Assembly (NCBI GenBank): GCA_963920525.1 | Contig: OY986439.1 | Coordinates: forward strand, 44,441,193 to 44,505,192 | Direction: 5' to 3' | DNA length: 64,000 nucleotides | Source: Dichetophora obliterata | Lineage: Eukaryota > Arthropoda > Insecta > Diptera > Sciomyzidae | Shown here: positions 45,056 through 56,420 of the stretch, piece by piece | How positions within the stretch are numbered: position 1 is the first letter of the stretch | Layout of the letters: the number at the start of each line of letters is the position of its first letter | Position numbers and translations under genes: made by a program | Notes under the pieces: generated by a model | The model's input: the letters and a program-made list of their open reading frames with translations, nothing else | Database searches by the model: none | Told to the model about the DNA's origin: nothing

Positions 45056-45912
45056 ACACACGATTTCAAAAGATTTCAAAACACATAAAGATTTCAAAAT
45101 CGAATTAAATTAAATAAACATATATCAAAAACATACGCTTGTACAGAACATATATAAATATTTCTCAATACTATCTTTGATAAAAATTTCATATGTCATA
45201 TGGGTGTTCACTTCCCTTAAGGGGTGTTCACCCCTTAACACAAAAAGCAGCTACGTTACTCGATATGGAAATCAAACCATATGTAAACAAACATTTTTTT
45301 GATGGGATCGACAAATTACAATGGGATCGTGTTCAAGGGCCCATCTAATATCACATATTTTTAACTGGCATCGGCTAAGCTAGGCATTTAAGGATTTTCA
45401 CCTTAAATTACATTACACAATTTTTAATAAATTTCATTTTACAAAATTGCGGCACAGTTATTTTTTTTTAACCGTAGTCAGTTTTGGATATATATAAAAG
45501 TTTAGTTTTCTACACCAACGTAGGACTACATCGCTTTCTAAAATGGCTTGAAGTGTAATTCGGACCATTTTCATTTGACTTAAAATTTTGACTCCAGCAT
45601 CTTTTTTAAATTGTGAAGACAAATACGTACCGATTTTGCAATATATTAAAAAATAGCTTAATGGTACCCAGCGTTGACTGGGTGATTTAAATTTATTGAA
45701 AAACTTCAAATTTCAGTTTGTAAAATATTTTTAAAATCCCGTACGTGTTTCTCTAGCTATTAATGTGTAGCTAAAGCACATTTTTTTTTGTTGCAAGATC
45801 AATATTACTCAAGTTATGATGCAAGCTCCGAAGGGCCTTTTCATAAAGATGTATTTTTAAAAGCTGCACTGGGATGATATTTTATAAAATTCATTGTATT
45901 TAAAAATTAATC
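45056..45912. other. Intronic DNA, nothing recognised
   Basis: A short palindromic duplication (CCCTTAAGGGGTGTTCACCCC) occurs near 45215-45240. No gene. Confidence 0.4.
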
Positions 45913-46850
45913 AGCTCTACCATATGAGTCGTCGTCAGAGTCGACTCGTTTTCGTTGGCACTTGCTATCGACGTCTCGTCGTAAGCGTCCAGACAGTTGG
46001 CAAGACAGTAGACAAAATAGTGAAAAGTTTCCATTTTATGAAGATTTTTGTTAAAACTACGAGCACTCCAAAGTATTGCAAATTTCCAATTTATTTAATG
46101 GCCCTTTTTTTCTCGCGATAATGTTGCATTTATTCTGCCCTGCGCCGGGGCTGTCAAATTTCCGTGTTCTTTTCTCAGCATATTCATAGGGTTGCGTGTT
46201 CTTTTCTCAAAATGTTGCACTCTGATCCGGCAAAAGTGCGACATTTTCTACCCTTGTGAAATCGTAAAGGCGGAATACAACATTATCACGATAAAAGAAA
46301 ACTCTATAAAAGTGAGCATTGCCCAGCGGATTTTTATGTATCGTTTGTAATTTATAAATAAAGATTTTGTTATAATGTACGTAAAATGCATAATTTTATT
46401 ATTTAGCTGATTTGTGAAGGGTTGCATTTTTCTTGTTCTGTTCTCATATGAAAAATGCAACATTTTCGCAGCGAGTATGGCAATATTTTTGTAATGCTGC
46501 CATATAATGAGGTGACGTTTTGATCGAGGAAAGAAAACGCCATTAGTGAATTTTCTTATCTTCTATCATTAAATATGCAAAATATCATTCTGCTGTTCTA
46601 GCCAACGTCTCCAAAAATGTTAAGATAGTAGAGTAGACAGTAACAAAAGTGAGTGTGTGTGGCTACAAATTTGTGAATGTTTTGAAACTGTCTTAACACT
46701 AATGTCTCGTGTAACCCCCATGTTAGCAAGTACTGCATACTCGTCGTCAGCTATCAAAATTTATCGATAACGACTTCGGTGGTACCCATTTTAAAATGAC
46801 AATAGAAGGCGACGACGATAACTGCAGACTACGACTCATATGGTACGGCT
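45913..46850. mobile_element. MITE with TACCATATGAGTCGTCGTC ends, hosting another MITE
   Basis: The left end AGCTCTACCATATGAGTCGT and right end ACGACTCATATGGTACGGCT are inverted. The interior also has inverted CGACGTC-type matches. A second element (46098-46544) is nested inside. The TSD is not resolved. Confidence 0.6.
46098..46544. mobile_element. ATGGCGTTTT-ended MITE nested copy
   Basis: The right end AGAAAACGCCAT and a degraded left end ATGGCCCTTTTTTTCTCG. Interior GTGTTCTTTTCTCA repeats match 55505-56065. Confidence 0.6.
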
Positions 46851-47511
46851 AAATATTTATATCTTAAGTGCAGGTTTTCCTGAAGCTCGACAAAAAACTT
46901 CATTTTATTTTTTATTTTACGATAGCTTATAATGTGTAACATATGTTCTTAAAGCGGTTTGGCCGATAACAATTGCATAAATTGTTAACCACAGTCGATA
47001 AACAAATTTTAAAATGCGTTTTCTGAAAAATCATGTTTTACAAAATGGTTTCCACGATATTTCAAGAATTACTCTATGGATTGACTAGAATCTTTTTTAT
47101 TTTACAGAAAATAAGTTATTGGATCCCAAACCTAAATTTAGATATTATTGGCCTTTTTTTGAGAGCTTTAAAGAGAGAAAAATGTGAAAAACGCTCTATA
47201 AATTACAATTTATTAATAGTATAGGTTCAAGCTCCAGTAAATATAATATAATTAATAAAATTGTTTTATATCAGATGACATGAACGTGCTATGGGATGGA
47301 GACCGTTTGCGTACCTTATTTTCAACGTGACGTTTGACGGCGTGCTGTCACTTCACATTACACTTTTAAGCAACAAAAAATATTGTAATACACTTTAAGA
47401 ATCAATAAATAACTGTAAAAAAACTCAATGTTTTCATTTATTTCCTTCCATGAAAAAAAATCAAGAACATCACCGTGTTTTCGGTCCTCTAGATGAGAAC
47501 CTGCCCTAAAT
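46851..47511. other. Intronic DNA, nothing recognised
   Basis: AT-rich, no supported feature. Confidence 0.4.
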
Positions 47512-47767
47512 ATATCTGTGTCGACAAGGAATAACGACTAAACTCAAAATATCGTAAAAAAAGCGATATGGTATTTTCTTCATTGCCAATCTTTGATAGA
47601 ATGCAGTAAAAAATTGTTTGCACCGAATAGACAACCACTTAATTCTGCACCTTTTACCGTCTGTAACGTTTCATATATTTCAGGAAAAAGGTTGCAATTA
47701 GTACAATAAAAATATTGTTTTTTACGATAATTTGAGTTTAGTCGTTATTCCTTGTCGACACAGATAT
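47512..47767. mobile_element. 256-bp MITE with about 50-bp inverted ends
   Basis: The ends are ATATCTGTGTCGACAAGGAA and its complement, with the match extending through CGACTAAACTCAAA to ACGATA. A TA target is possible but not certain. Confidence 0.72.
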
Positions 47768-47912
47768 GTCGTATATCTGACTTACAAAAGATTACATGTA
47801 TTAAAAATTGTATGTTATCAAATATGGTTCAGATAAACATTTTCTAGAATTTCAAGTTCAAAAGTAACTATCACCGTAGGCGGATACAGGGTATTGCACG
47901 CGCAACGACGAA

Positions 47913-48553
47913 GGCTGAGTACCAAAATGCATTCTTACAATGCATCAGTGTTATATTTTGAATAAGGAAAGATAAGAAATTTCAGTGCCACTGGAACAAC
48001 ACTAATGGACAGAGGCAATCTAAGAAATTTTTAACTCTAAGTAAAGCTAAATCCAAAGATTTACTCAAGCTTACCAAAGCAGACCTTAGAATTCTCACCA
48101 GATTCTTCACAGGTCACTGCTCACTCAGATACCATCTTAAAAAGATGCGTCTTTCTGAATCAGACGTCTGCAGACTATGCGAGGAGGAAGAAGAAACCCC
48201 TGAACACATTCTATGTGAATGTCCGGCAATCCACAGCCTAATATGCCTCCATTTTGGAGGGGAAGTAGTGCCCCCGTCAACAATTTGGAACATCAAGCCA
48301 GAGACAGTGCTAAAATATATAAAAAGCCTAAATCTGGAGTGTTAATTAAGGGCATGCACAATAGATCCCATGGGTCGCGGTGCACATGGGCCTACTATAA
48401 ACTAAATATATTTTGAATTGGTGCTAAGTTTAAATACGAAAACTGCGTAACTCTTGAAAATAGTATAGTTGCGTAGTTTTGGTTAATAATCTTCGAACCA
48501 ATTCAAAATTAAACGCACTGATGCATTGTAAAAATGCATTTTGGAACTCAGCC
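47913..48553. mobile_element. MITE split by a LINE fragment
   Basis: The left arm GGCTGAGTACCAAAATGCAT and right arm ATGCATTTTGGAACTCAGCC are inverted, and both contain ACAATGCATCAGTG and ATTTTGAAT. A sister copy, uninterrupted, is at about 49523-49693. The LINE insert (47964-48407) plus one 11-bp TSD accounts for the extra length. Confidence 0.8.
47964..48407 (+). pseudogene. LOA-like LINE 3' fragment: RNase H end and zinc knuckle
   Basis: Flanked by identical 11-bp TSDs ATATTTTGAAT (47953-47963, 48408-48418). The frame is open from the truncation point to the stop at 48343-48345: FQCHWNNTNGQRQSKKFL, LTKADLRILTRFFTGHC, RLCEEEEETPEHILCECPAI. This is the RNase H C-terminus and cysteine knuckle of a LOA/I-like ORF2. 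The short 3' UTR has CATGGGTCGCGGTGCACATG. An extreme 5' truncation, typical of aborted target-primed reverse transcription. Confidence 0.88.
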
Positions 48554-48711
48554 AACTTGTTTTTTAAAAAATCAAAGTAAAATTTTTTTTAATTGATTAA
48601 CAATTTTTATTTTAATTGATTAACAATTTTACTATTTTCAAGAACTTGAAGAACTTGAAGAACTTGATTTTGAGTTTATTTATTTTCTCTTAAATTAAAA
48701 GTATCATAATT

Positions 48712-48930
48712 AGCCCTATTATGAATAATTTTTCACGCGGAATCAGAAAAGGGAGTTTTCATTTTTAAGATAAAGCTCAAGAACATTTTGATAATTTTTG
48801 ATGCAAATTTATTGATAAACCGTTGATGAACAAATTTGCATTAAACATTTCCAAAATATTCTTGAGCCTTATCTTAAAAATTAAAACTCCCTTTTCCGAT
48901 TCCGCGTGAAAAATTATTCATAATAGGGCT
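48712..48930. mobile_element. AGCCC-ended MITE, full copy
   Basis: The ends are AGCCCTATTATGAATAATTT and its complement. The arms match over about 75 bp, including CACGCGGAATC, GAAAAGGGAGTTTT and AAGATAAAGCTCAAGAA. Family members: 6297-6483 and 22556-22670. Confidence 0.82.
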
Positions 48931-49522
48931 GATTGTTGTCCTCATAAGCAATGATCCAATGTTTGCACTTCTAAAAATTTGTTTATTTTGGTGTTCAATG
49001 AAGATGTTTAATTTGTAACTCTAATAACTTAAGGGCCATATTGTTTACTTCTGGATATCTCTTACCAGCTGTTTAAGTATTGTTCTACTGGTTAAAATAT
49101 TCAGAGTTGAACAATTTCGCCCTAAGACGTATTTTCAACTCTGTCTAGTCAGTGTGATTGACTCTATAGAGTTGTGGTTAGTTGTCTTCTTCATTTAACT
49201 TACTTGAACTAGAGCTTTGAAAATTAGTATTAGATATTTTAAAAATATTGCTGTTAGAAATAAACACGCAATTATAACAGGGTCGCGATTAATTAAAAAT
49301 ACATAGAATATTGACATAATTTTTTTAGTAAAATTCTGCGAATCAAATTTTGAATTGTTTTCTTCGAACCTGTTTTAATTTCATAATTTTTGCATTTGAT
49401 ATCAACATAAAACATTCTATTCCTATTTTCAATTTATTCGCAATTGTGATTATACATAATTGAAAAAGGAAATATATATATAAAATTAAGAATAAATTTG
49501 TCGAAGACTATGGGTGGCTGAT
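48931..49522. other. Intronic DNA, nothing recognised
   Basis: No ORF or terminal repeats seen. Confidence 0.4.
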
Positions 49523-49693
49523 TTCCTAAATGCCTTTATGCAATGCATCAGTGTTTTATTTTGAATTGGTCCGAAGCTTATTAACCAAAACTGCGCTACT
49601 AGACTATCAATAGAGTTGCGCAGTTTTCGTAACTAAACTTAGCACCAATTCAAAATATTAAAACACACTGATGCATTGCATAAATGCTTTTAG
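49523..49693. mobile_element. MITE, uninterrupted sister of 47913-48553
   Basis: The left arm CCTAAATGCCTTTATGCAAT and right arm ATTGCATAAATGCTTTTAGGG are inverted; both contain GCATCAGTGT and TTTGAATTGGT-type phrases found in the split copy. Confidence 0.75.
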
Positions 49694-51723
49694 GGAACAT
49701 TTTACCTTTAGCTAAAATGTACTTTTTTAATTTTTTTTTTCAAAATGTGTATTTGGAGCTAAAAAAGCGAATAGTGAAAAAATTAGAGGTCGCTCTCAAG
49801 ACGTTTAAAAGTTATAGGGGTCCAAAGTTAGGAAAAATGGCCTTAAAAACATGCTGTAATTTTTTCAATTTTCCTAGAAAAGTAAGCATTGTATCAAAAG
49901 AAAGGTAATACGAGCACCTTTTCAACGAGGTATCAACCATTAAAATCCATGCATATCTTTTTAAGATACAACTTCTTTTATACTTAAATATTTTCGTTTT
50001 GTAGTGTTAAAAACAATATTCCGTACAAGGGCAAAACATTATTAAGCTGGAAGTCCAAATTATATAAAAAACAAGGAATAATTGCAATTTAAGTAACTAA
50101 GGTATAACTAGTTACATATACGATGTGACATATATGATGGAGGAGTTAGTTACATGAATGATTGAGGAAAAAAGGGCCACTCGAGAAATTTTTAAAACAT
50201 TTACTGAGTAATTTCTTAAAAGCCATAAAATATTATTTTTTAAGAATTTTTGAAATATTTAGGAACTGTTAAATAAATGGTGAATAAATAAAGCGCCGCA
50301 AACGAAAAACTGTTATTAAAAATTGCCGCGATTTTTAATAACAATTTTTTTAAATATTTACATAGTGAATTAGTTACATTAACGATGGTCAATTAAAGCG
50401 CCGCAGCCGAAAAATTATCCTTAATTTTTTACATTCAAATTCATGGAATTAATTTTTGTCGTTTTTAAATTCGAATTCATATTCATGGAATTAATTTTTG
50501 TCGTTTTTATTTGAATCTGAAATGCATCTTAAATTTTGATGCAAAATAGTTGGTACATAAAAATAGTTACAGTCATGTGAAAATTAATAGGGACACCTGT
50601 ATTTTTATATTTAAAGCTGCATGAATTACATACAAGGTGCAACAGATATAGCATTAATTCCCTCGGGTGGTGGTTTCTCGTGATAAGGCGAGTATAAAAC
50701 TTTATAGAGTTTCCTCCCACATTGTACAACTTTCAAGATACAGGGTGTTTTACGCTTTTCGTACGTATTTAGTATTATTGATCTAGAATCTAAACTACTC
50801 ATCATAAAATAAAAAATAATATTTTGTATTTTAGAAAAAATATCAACTTTTTCATCAGTATATCAATCATTTTCGTGTCATGTGCTGTAGCGAAGCAAAA
50901 ATTTAGAGATTATCCAACGAAATATCAACAAATTTTCTATCTTTTGTTTTAGCGGAGCTGTTATTGTCCAATGTTAAAATTTAGAAAAATACTGTCGATT
51001 AAGTGTATTTTTACATGAAAAAAAGACATTTTAAATTTGGACGATTACAGCTCCGCTAAAACAAAAGATACAAAATTTGTTGATATTTCGTTGAATAATC
51101 TAAAAATTTTAGCTCCGCTGCAGCTCATGACACGAAAGTATTTAATATATTGATGGAAAAGTTGATATTTTTTCTATAATACAAAATATTATTTTTAATT
51201 TTATGGTGAGTAGTAAAGATTCTAGATCAATAATACTAGACACGTACGAAAACCGTAAAACACCCTGTATCTTGAAAGTTGTACAATGTATGAGGAAACT
51301 CCATAAAGTTTTATACTCTCCTTATCACGAGTAACCACCACCCGAGGGAATTAATGCTATATCTGTTGCACCTTGTATGTAATTCATGCAGCTTTAAATA
51401 TTAAAATACAGGTGTCCCTATTTATTTTCACATGACTGTATATCTCAGTAATTAGTAATTAATGGAATTTTATGGTTAATAGCTTATTGAATAGGTAATA
51501 GAATAGCCTTTCTTTTAATACCCATTTTGCTTAGTTTTGTTTATATATAGCAAAGAAATAGCAAGTTTTTTTAGCCCCTTTTTTAACTTTGGACTCGTAT
51601 AACTTCTAAACCAGATAAGAGCGACCATTAATTTTTCAGATTTGGAATTAGAAGGCCTTAATACATATGTTCCACGAAAAAAAAGTAAAAAAAATTTAAT
51701 TTTAGCTAAAGTTAAAATATTCC
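49694..51723. mobile_element. Inverted-repeat element hosting a Tc1-like hairpin
   Basis: The left end GGAACATTTTACCTTTAGCT and right end AGCTAAAGTTAAAATATTCC are inverted. Inner parts match too (GGTCGCTCTCAAGACGTTTA versus a diverged complement near 51600-51640, and TCCAAAGTTA). It encloses 50570-51438. Boundaries approximate; no TSD. Confidence 0.55.
50570..51438. mobile_element. Tc1/mariner-like hairpin with about 420-bp arms
   Basis: The ends are CAGTCATGTGAAAATTAATA and its complement; TA dinucleotides flank both sides (50568-50569, 51439-51440). The arms align almost end to end (CCCTCGGGTGGTGG, ACAGGGTGTTTTACG, GATCTAGAATCT, TAGCGGAGCTGT), so the element is essentially one long hairpin. 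No coding. TA TSD indicates Tc1/mariner-type mobilisation. Confidence 0.85.
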
Positions 51724-51872
51724 GCTATTACCAACAGTAATTTGCACCAAATGCACCCACCATTAAAACCCGTTATGAGCAATGAACTTTTATGTCTTCA
51801 CCGTTACAAAAAACAAATCAAAACCAGCCAGATATAATTTAAAATTACTAATAGAAAAATTTGTGTACTAAC

Positions 51873-51991
51873 CCTCCATATCCAATTCCAGCTCGGATTC
51901 AGAGTCTGACTCCATTTCTGCTTCCTCAGTCTCAGTGGGTTTAGGTTCTGCTTTAACACCACCCGCTCCATCACCACCAAATGGACAACCA
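51873..51991 (-). CDS. HIP: HIP exon 2: glycine-rich linker and acidic segment
   Basis: Starts after TATATAG at 51992 and ends at donor GTTAGT. Encodes GCPFGGDGAGGVKAEPKP followed by an acidic run ESDSESELELDMEG, the linker between the dimerisation and TPR domains in fly HIP. Phase 2 in, phase 1 out; both joints keep the frame. Confidence 0.92.
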
Positions 51992-52061
51992 CTATATAAT
52001 AGACACAGTAACAGTACATACACATATACTATATATATACAATGACTTTGACAAATCTTAC

Positions 52062-52231
52062 CCTCCAGCCGGCATTTTATAATCACCGGACGGTACTTTT
52101 CCACCAAACTTTTCAATGAATTTTTTAACGAAAGACAATTGTGGGAAATTTAGAATCGTGGGATTACTGCTGACAAAATCGATGAAAGTCTTGAGTTTTT
52201 CCAAGTCCTCAGGTCCGACAGGCAACGCCAT
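52062..52231 (-). CDS. HIP: HIP exon 1: N-terminal dimerisation domain
   Basis: ATG at 52231-52229 is the first in frame and gives MALPVGPEDLEKLKTFIDFV, then FPQLSFVKKFIEKFGGKVP, the N-terminal HIP domain that mediates dimerisation. The exon is 170 nt and ends at a GTAAGA donor (52061 downward). Too short to stand out as an ORF by itself; supported by protein similarity, by phase and by the short 70-bp intron to exon 2. Confidence 0.93.
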
Positions 52232-52551
52232 TTTCTTTTATGTTAACCCTTTTAGAGCAGCTTATAATCGAACAAAATCTCTTTTTAATATTAACTTTGG
52301 ATTTACAGTATTTGTAAAAATTCTTACAATAGAAAAATAATTCCTTAATATCAAAATTTTAAAAAATATTGCAATTTTCAGCACACGCTACAATAAATTC
52401 AATTCCCTTTATTGATTGAAAATTCTAGTCGCGAAGTTTCTTCGATGCAATTACAATAACAAAATTAAGCTGTTCATGAACGTCGCAGCCGATTAATGTT
52501 AGTAGAAACGGCGTAAGCCCGAAATCTATTACATTTTGTTATCAGTCCGAT
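52232..52551 (-). promoter_or_regulatory. HIP: HIP 5' UTR and proximal promoter region (inferred)
   Basis: About 310 bp lie between the HIP start codon and the nearest upstream MITE. I cannot point to a TATA box or initiator with confidence. Promoter function is inferred from position only. Confidence 0.4.
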
Positions 52552-52723
52552 CATGGTGTAAGAAAACAAGGTGGCAGCGAGTTTTTATTTTTGTAGTAAA
52601 ATCCAACACCTAAGTTGTCAAAACATACAATATCAACTTTTCTTTCTCTTTCACTCATTTATAAGTTTGACAGCTTTAGTAAACGACGTCGACGTCACTT
52701 ACACCTTGATTTCTTACACCATG
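52552..52723. mobile_element. 172-bp MITE with CATGGTGTAAG ends just upstream of HIP
   Basis: The ends are CATGGTGTAAGAAAACAAGG and its near complement. The 8-bp TSD AGTCCGAT is perfect (52544-52551, 52724-52731). hAT-type by TSD. Sits 320 bp upstream of the HIP ATG. Confidence 0.82.
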
Positions 52724-52873
52724 AGTCCGATTAGCACAAGCCCGTTCACATGGCAAACAGTGACGACATGTTGTGACTTCACCGTCGAGGCGAACATCGA
52801 AGCGAAGTTTTCAATCTGCCAGTATAGGTCCAACTAAAATAGACGAGGTGCTCCGTAATGAGTAAAAACGTTA

Positions 52874-53291
52874 AGGCTTGATTACCCAAGCGTAACGTGA
52901 GGAGGCGCAGCGGGATGTAGCGTAGTGCGACGTTGCCTCGAGGATAAGCGATTACCGAAATCGTAATCCAACGTAGTGCAGGTGCCGTAGTGCAGGGCAC
53001 TCATTTTATTCTAGTAGGCTTATTTATTTCACCTCGTCAATAAAAGACTGCATCCTTTCTTATATAGTATTAAAATTTACAATAATGTGAATTTAAACAT
53101 TTTTCGCTTGAAACACAGCTGTCGAACTGTCAAAAATTGTAACGTTGCGTAAAAATCTATTTTCTACAGACTTATACGCTGCGTCACGCCACGTTACGAT
53201 TTCGGTAACGACTTGTACACATTTATCATTATTTTAGCTTGACAATTGGCAACGTCACGCTACGTTACCTTACGCTTGGGTAATCAAGCCT
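52874..53291. mobile_element. TTA-flanked MITE (AGGCTTGATTACCCAAGCG)
   Basis: The ends are AGGCTTGATTACCCAAGCG and its complement. TTA at 52871-52873 and 53292-53294. The interior also has CGTTACG-type inverted matches. Nested in 52827-54236. Confidence 0.8.
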
Positions 53292-53508
53292 TTAGTGTTC
53301 GGTTAAATACCTTTTTATGTAGTTACCCAAAATGAGCAAATGTACCTGAACGAAACTAAATGAAACAGTTCGTCAACAACAGCTGTGCAGAGTGCGTTTT
53401 TATTTTATTTTCATCAATTTGTTTCAATTTCACAATTATTTCAGTAATCTTTCGCAACTCTTGGGGTGATAACGATTTCCGTTGCCCCTCGATTTGAGTA
53501 TGCAATCG

Positions 53509-53973
53509 CCGAAGGATTTATCGATATATCGATTTAATATCGAGATATCACTTTTTAAAAAATTTTTACTCAATGGAACAATATTTAAATTCGGTTATAT
53601 CTAAGCTAATATACGAAATAATTTTTTCGTAAATCGGCCATGCTACAGACTCTTTATTGAATAATTTTTTTTAAGTGGTTCTGCCTTTTACAAAATGTAC
53701 TTTTTCTGTAAAAGGAGCCAGATAGACTTTTATCAAAGGTTGTTTGTTGTATTCTGAAGTACACGTTGATATTTTTCCTAATTTTTATAAAAAAAGTTTC
53801 TCTGCCTTTTAAAAATTGCACAATCATTTGTTTTTTTAAATGATACCCAAATTATCCCGATCGGTCAAATATTAGCGTAGATATAGTCGAATTTACATGA
53901 AGACTTATTTTAGTAAAATTTTTTTAAAAATCGGTTACTCGATAACTAATCGATATATCGATAAATCCCTCGG
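53509..53973. mobile_element. MITE with ATTTATCGATATATCG ends
   Basis: The ends CCGAAGGATTTATCGATATA and TATATCGATAAATCCCTCGG are inverted. Nested in 52827-54236: the sister copy at 62041 lacks it. TSD unclear. Confidence 0.65.
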
Positions 53974-54241
53974 TGGATCTTATTTTCTTAATGAGTTCTT
54001 TAAAACTGCATATTCAGATCTTGGGACCACGGAAATCGTAATCGTGCCCAAATCTTTATTACAAATTAAAAAATGCACAAAATAAATAAATTAATAACAC
54101 TCGATTGCCAACTGATCAACTGATTCAGACAAGTTGAGCAGCTTGTTTCATTTTTGGTTAAATTCGTAAACATCCGTAACGAGTGCAGACGCTCGTCAAG
54201 CTGCTATCGTCTTGTTTCGTCCGTTTTGGTTGGGCCTTATG

Positions 54242-54771
54242 TTGTAACATTTTCGTTCGACAGGCGATTTTGTGAGTTTCGAAGCTGTGTTAGAACATTT
54301 AACAGCTATATGCAAGCTTTTATTTTGTGATATTTGGCATGTTAAATAACGTTAAAAAATATTTTTAAAAATTTTTTATTAAAAAAAAAATTTAATATAA
54401 ACAAAAAATTATAAATTAGTTATTTTCAACAAGTAACATTGGCAAAAATAAATGGAACTTAATTTGAACGAACAGTTCTAAAGTAACAATATGGGCTAAA
54501 TTTAGTGTTAGCTTTTTGACAACAAATTCTATAGAAATAATGTCAGAGAAGCTCACACTTAATTTAGAGTCGACTTTAAAATGTTTATTATTAAGGCCCA
54601 ATAATTTTATTATTTCACTAACTTAAACTTTAAGACTTCTATGTTAAATAAATGATAAAGCAATGGTTAAATGAATAAATATTTGCATTTATATTTACTT
54701 CGCTTCTCGAACACTGCTACCAAATCAAAGTGGTATTTTATGGCAAATATCGCCTGTCGAAAGTGTTACAA
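54242..54771. mobile_element. MITE with TTGTAACATTTTCG ends
   Basis: The left end TTGTAACATTTTCGTTCGAC and right end GTCGAAAGTGTTACAA are inverted, followed by the shared CAGGCGAT. 530 bp, no coding. It begins 5 bases after the previous element ends. Confidence 0.65.
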
Positions 54772-55305
54772 TGAGCTGTTTTTCACTCGGCAATAATTGC
54801 CTTCGCCGCAAGCAGTTCATCGATTATTCGCAAGCATGAGGAAAAGAAACTCGTCGCCAGAGGTGAATTGATGCCTGCGGCATTTGCTCACAGAAAAGTC
54901 CTTTGTTTGCGAAAAACATTTTACAGAGCAAGACTTCTGTAAAATAAGATAAAATGTAATAAATAAACCACTTTTAATGAATATTTACTTTATTTTGGCC
55001 ACATGCATCTGCTGAGGTTGTTTTTTTTTCATTTCACCATTTTTAACATTGGTTATGTTTTCACTTATTGACCATGGCTGATTGAAAGCTCTCTCTTTTA
55101 AGCATATTTTTTGACAGTACATGTTTTCCATAACAACTGTCAATGCTACCTGAGTAATTCTGCCATGGGCTCAATGTACCGACTTTCGATAATTTTGACA
55201 ACTTCGACAATTTCGAAGTTACAACGTTGCCACAGAAATATCTATGAATTTTATGGCAATTTTATTATGGCAAAATTTTTTTATTTTTCTGCCTGCATTA
55301 CCAAA
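54772..55305. other. Unassigned DNA
   Basis: No supported gene or element. Confidence 0.4.
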
Positions 55306-56420
55306 TTAGTAAGTAAATTTTATTGAGTCTTCCAAAAAGTTTTGACATATAGATTTCTTACATTCTAATACAAGAAACAATTAGAACTATAAAGTATTAT
55401 TCTAATAACAGAAGAAAATTGATACATGCTGCATGCAAGCACAACAATAGTAAGAACAATCAAATTAAAAACAATGCTTGCTCCCGGTATTTAGGTTGTG
55501 ACTTATGGCGTTTTATTTTCTCGAAAAAAATCAGCATTTTTTCTGCCCTCTTTGAGAATTCAGAAATTTTTCGTTCTTTTCTCGAAAAAATTCTGACCTC
55601 TAAAATGGAATCGTGTTCTTTTCTCAAAAATGTTCACCTCAGAAGTAGAAAAAATGCAGAATTTTTGCATTCTCAAGATTAATGGTTTTGAAATTCTGCC
55701 CTCAAATGCTACCAACTGAATGAACAAAAAAGTGACATGTTAGGAAAATATTAAACATTATCATACATATTTCATTAAAGTTTAAACTTTTTCACGGAAA
55801 ACATAATAAATATACAAATAGTGGCAAATATAAACGCAACAGTTGGGTCTGCAATTAGTGTTATTATAAAAGAAATGCTTGAAACGTCTCCTTCCTAATC
55901 CAATGATGAAGATCTAATGATTCTCCATTACCGAGAACAATATAATAAAACAAAGAATATATTATTTCTTTTTTTTACTTTTCTTCCTAACATTTCTTCG
56001 TAAGATATCTTCAAAATTGTTCGCGTTTGTTGTTTTACATTTTTTGCCGAGAAAAGAAAACGCCATTGGATAGAAAACTCAGATAGACTTACAAACTAAA
56101 TTCTAACCCTTAAAGAAAATTAAACCTAAATATTACAAACTGTCAAATATAAGAAAATAAAAGGAATATAATGTTTAAGGCCAAATTAACAGTAAAGTTA
56201 ATGAATGACAATTAAAAGTTAGTAACAGAAGATTAAATGTTTGACCAATGATTTAACCAATGTGAACTCTTGGCAAATTCTGTAGAACGATTTTGTAAGT
56301 TCAAAAAACTTTTAAACCTGAACACATTGTGGCAAAATGGAAGAATCGGAAGAATATTTTTGGATAAACTTTATAGAAATTTGCAGGACATATTCAGAAC
56401 GTTGGTAAATATTTTATAAT
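55306..56420 (-). mobile_element. Diverged 3' fragment of the 7875-11818 LINE family
   Basis: The right-to-left order matches the LINE 3' UTR: GTAAATTTTATTGAG (compare 7880), TTAGAACTATA, AACAATGCTTGCTCCCGG (compare 8055) and GGTAACAGAAGATTAAA-like text (compare 8368). A MITE (55505-56065) is inserted in it. Limits are approximate. Confidence 0.5.
55505..56065. mobile_element. ATGGCGTTTT-ended MITE, best copy
   Basis: The ends are ATGGCGTTTTATTTTCTCG and CGAGAAAAGAAAACGCCAT. The interior has repeated TTCTTTTCTCRAAAA phrases. Related pieces at 37789-37950 and 46098-46544. Confidence 0.75.

Larger units (their letters stand above)
28159..51872 (-). other. HIP: HIP intron 2, 23.7 kb
   Basis: Donor GTTAGT (51872 downward) after codon GAG-G; acceptor CCAATAG ending at 28159. 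It is a phase 1 intron. It has grown by repeated transposon insertion and contains a complete-looking gene exon on the same strand (41482-39090), a 4.1-kb DDE element and several long hairpins. Confidence 0.85.
52827..54236. mobile_element. GGYCCAACYAAAATAGACG-ended element, copy 1, with two nested MITEs
   Basis: The left end GGTCCAACTAAAATAGACG and right end TCCGTTTTGGTTGGGCC are inverted. The sequence matches 62041-62483 in inverted orientation (CAGCTGTGCAGAGTGCG, ACTCGATTGCCAACTGATCA). Extra length is due to insertions at 52874-53291 and 53509-53973. Confidence 0.75.
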
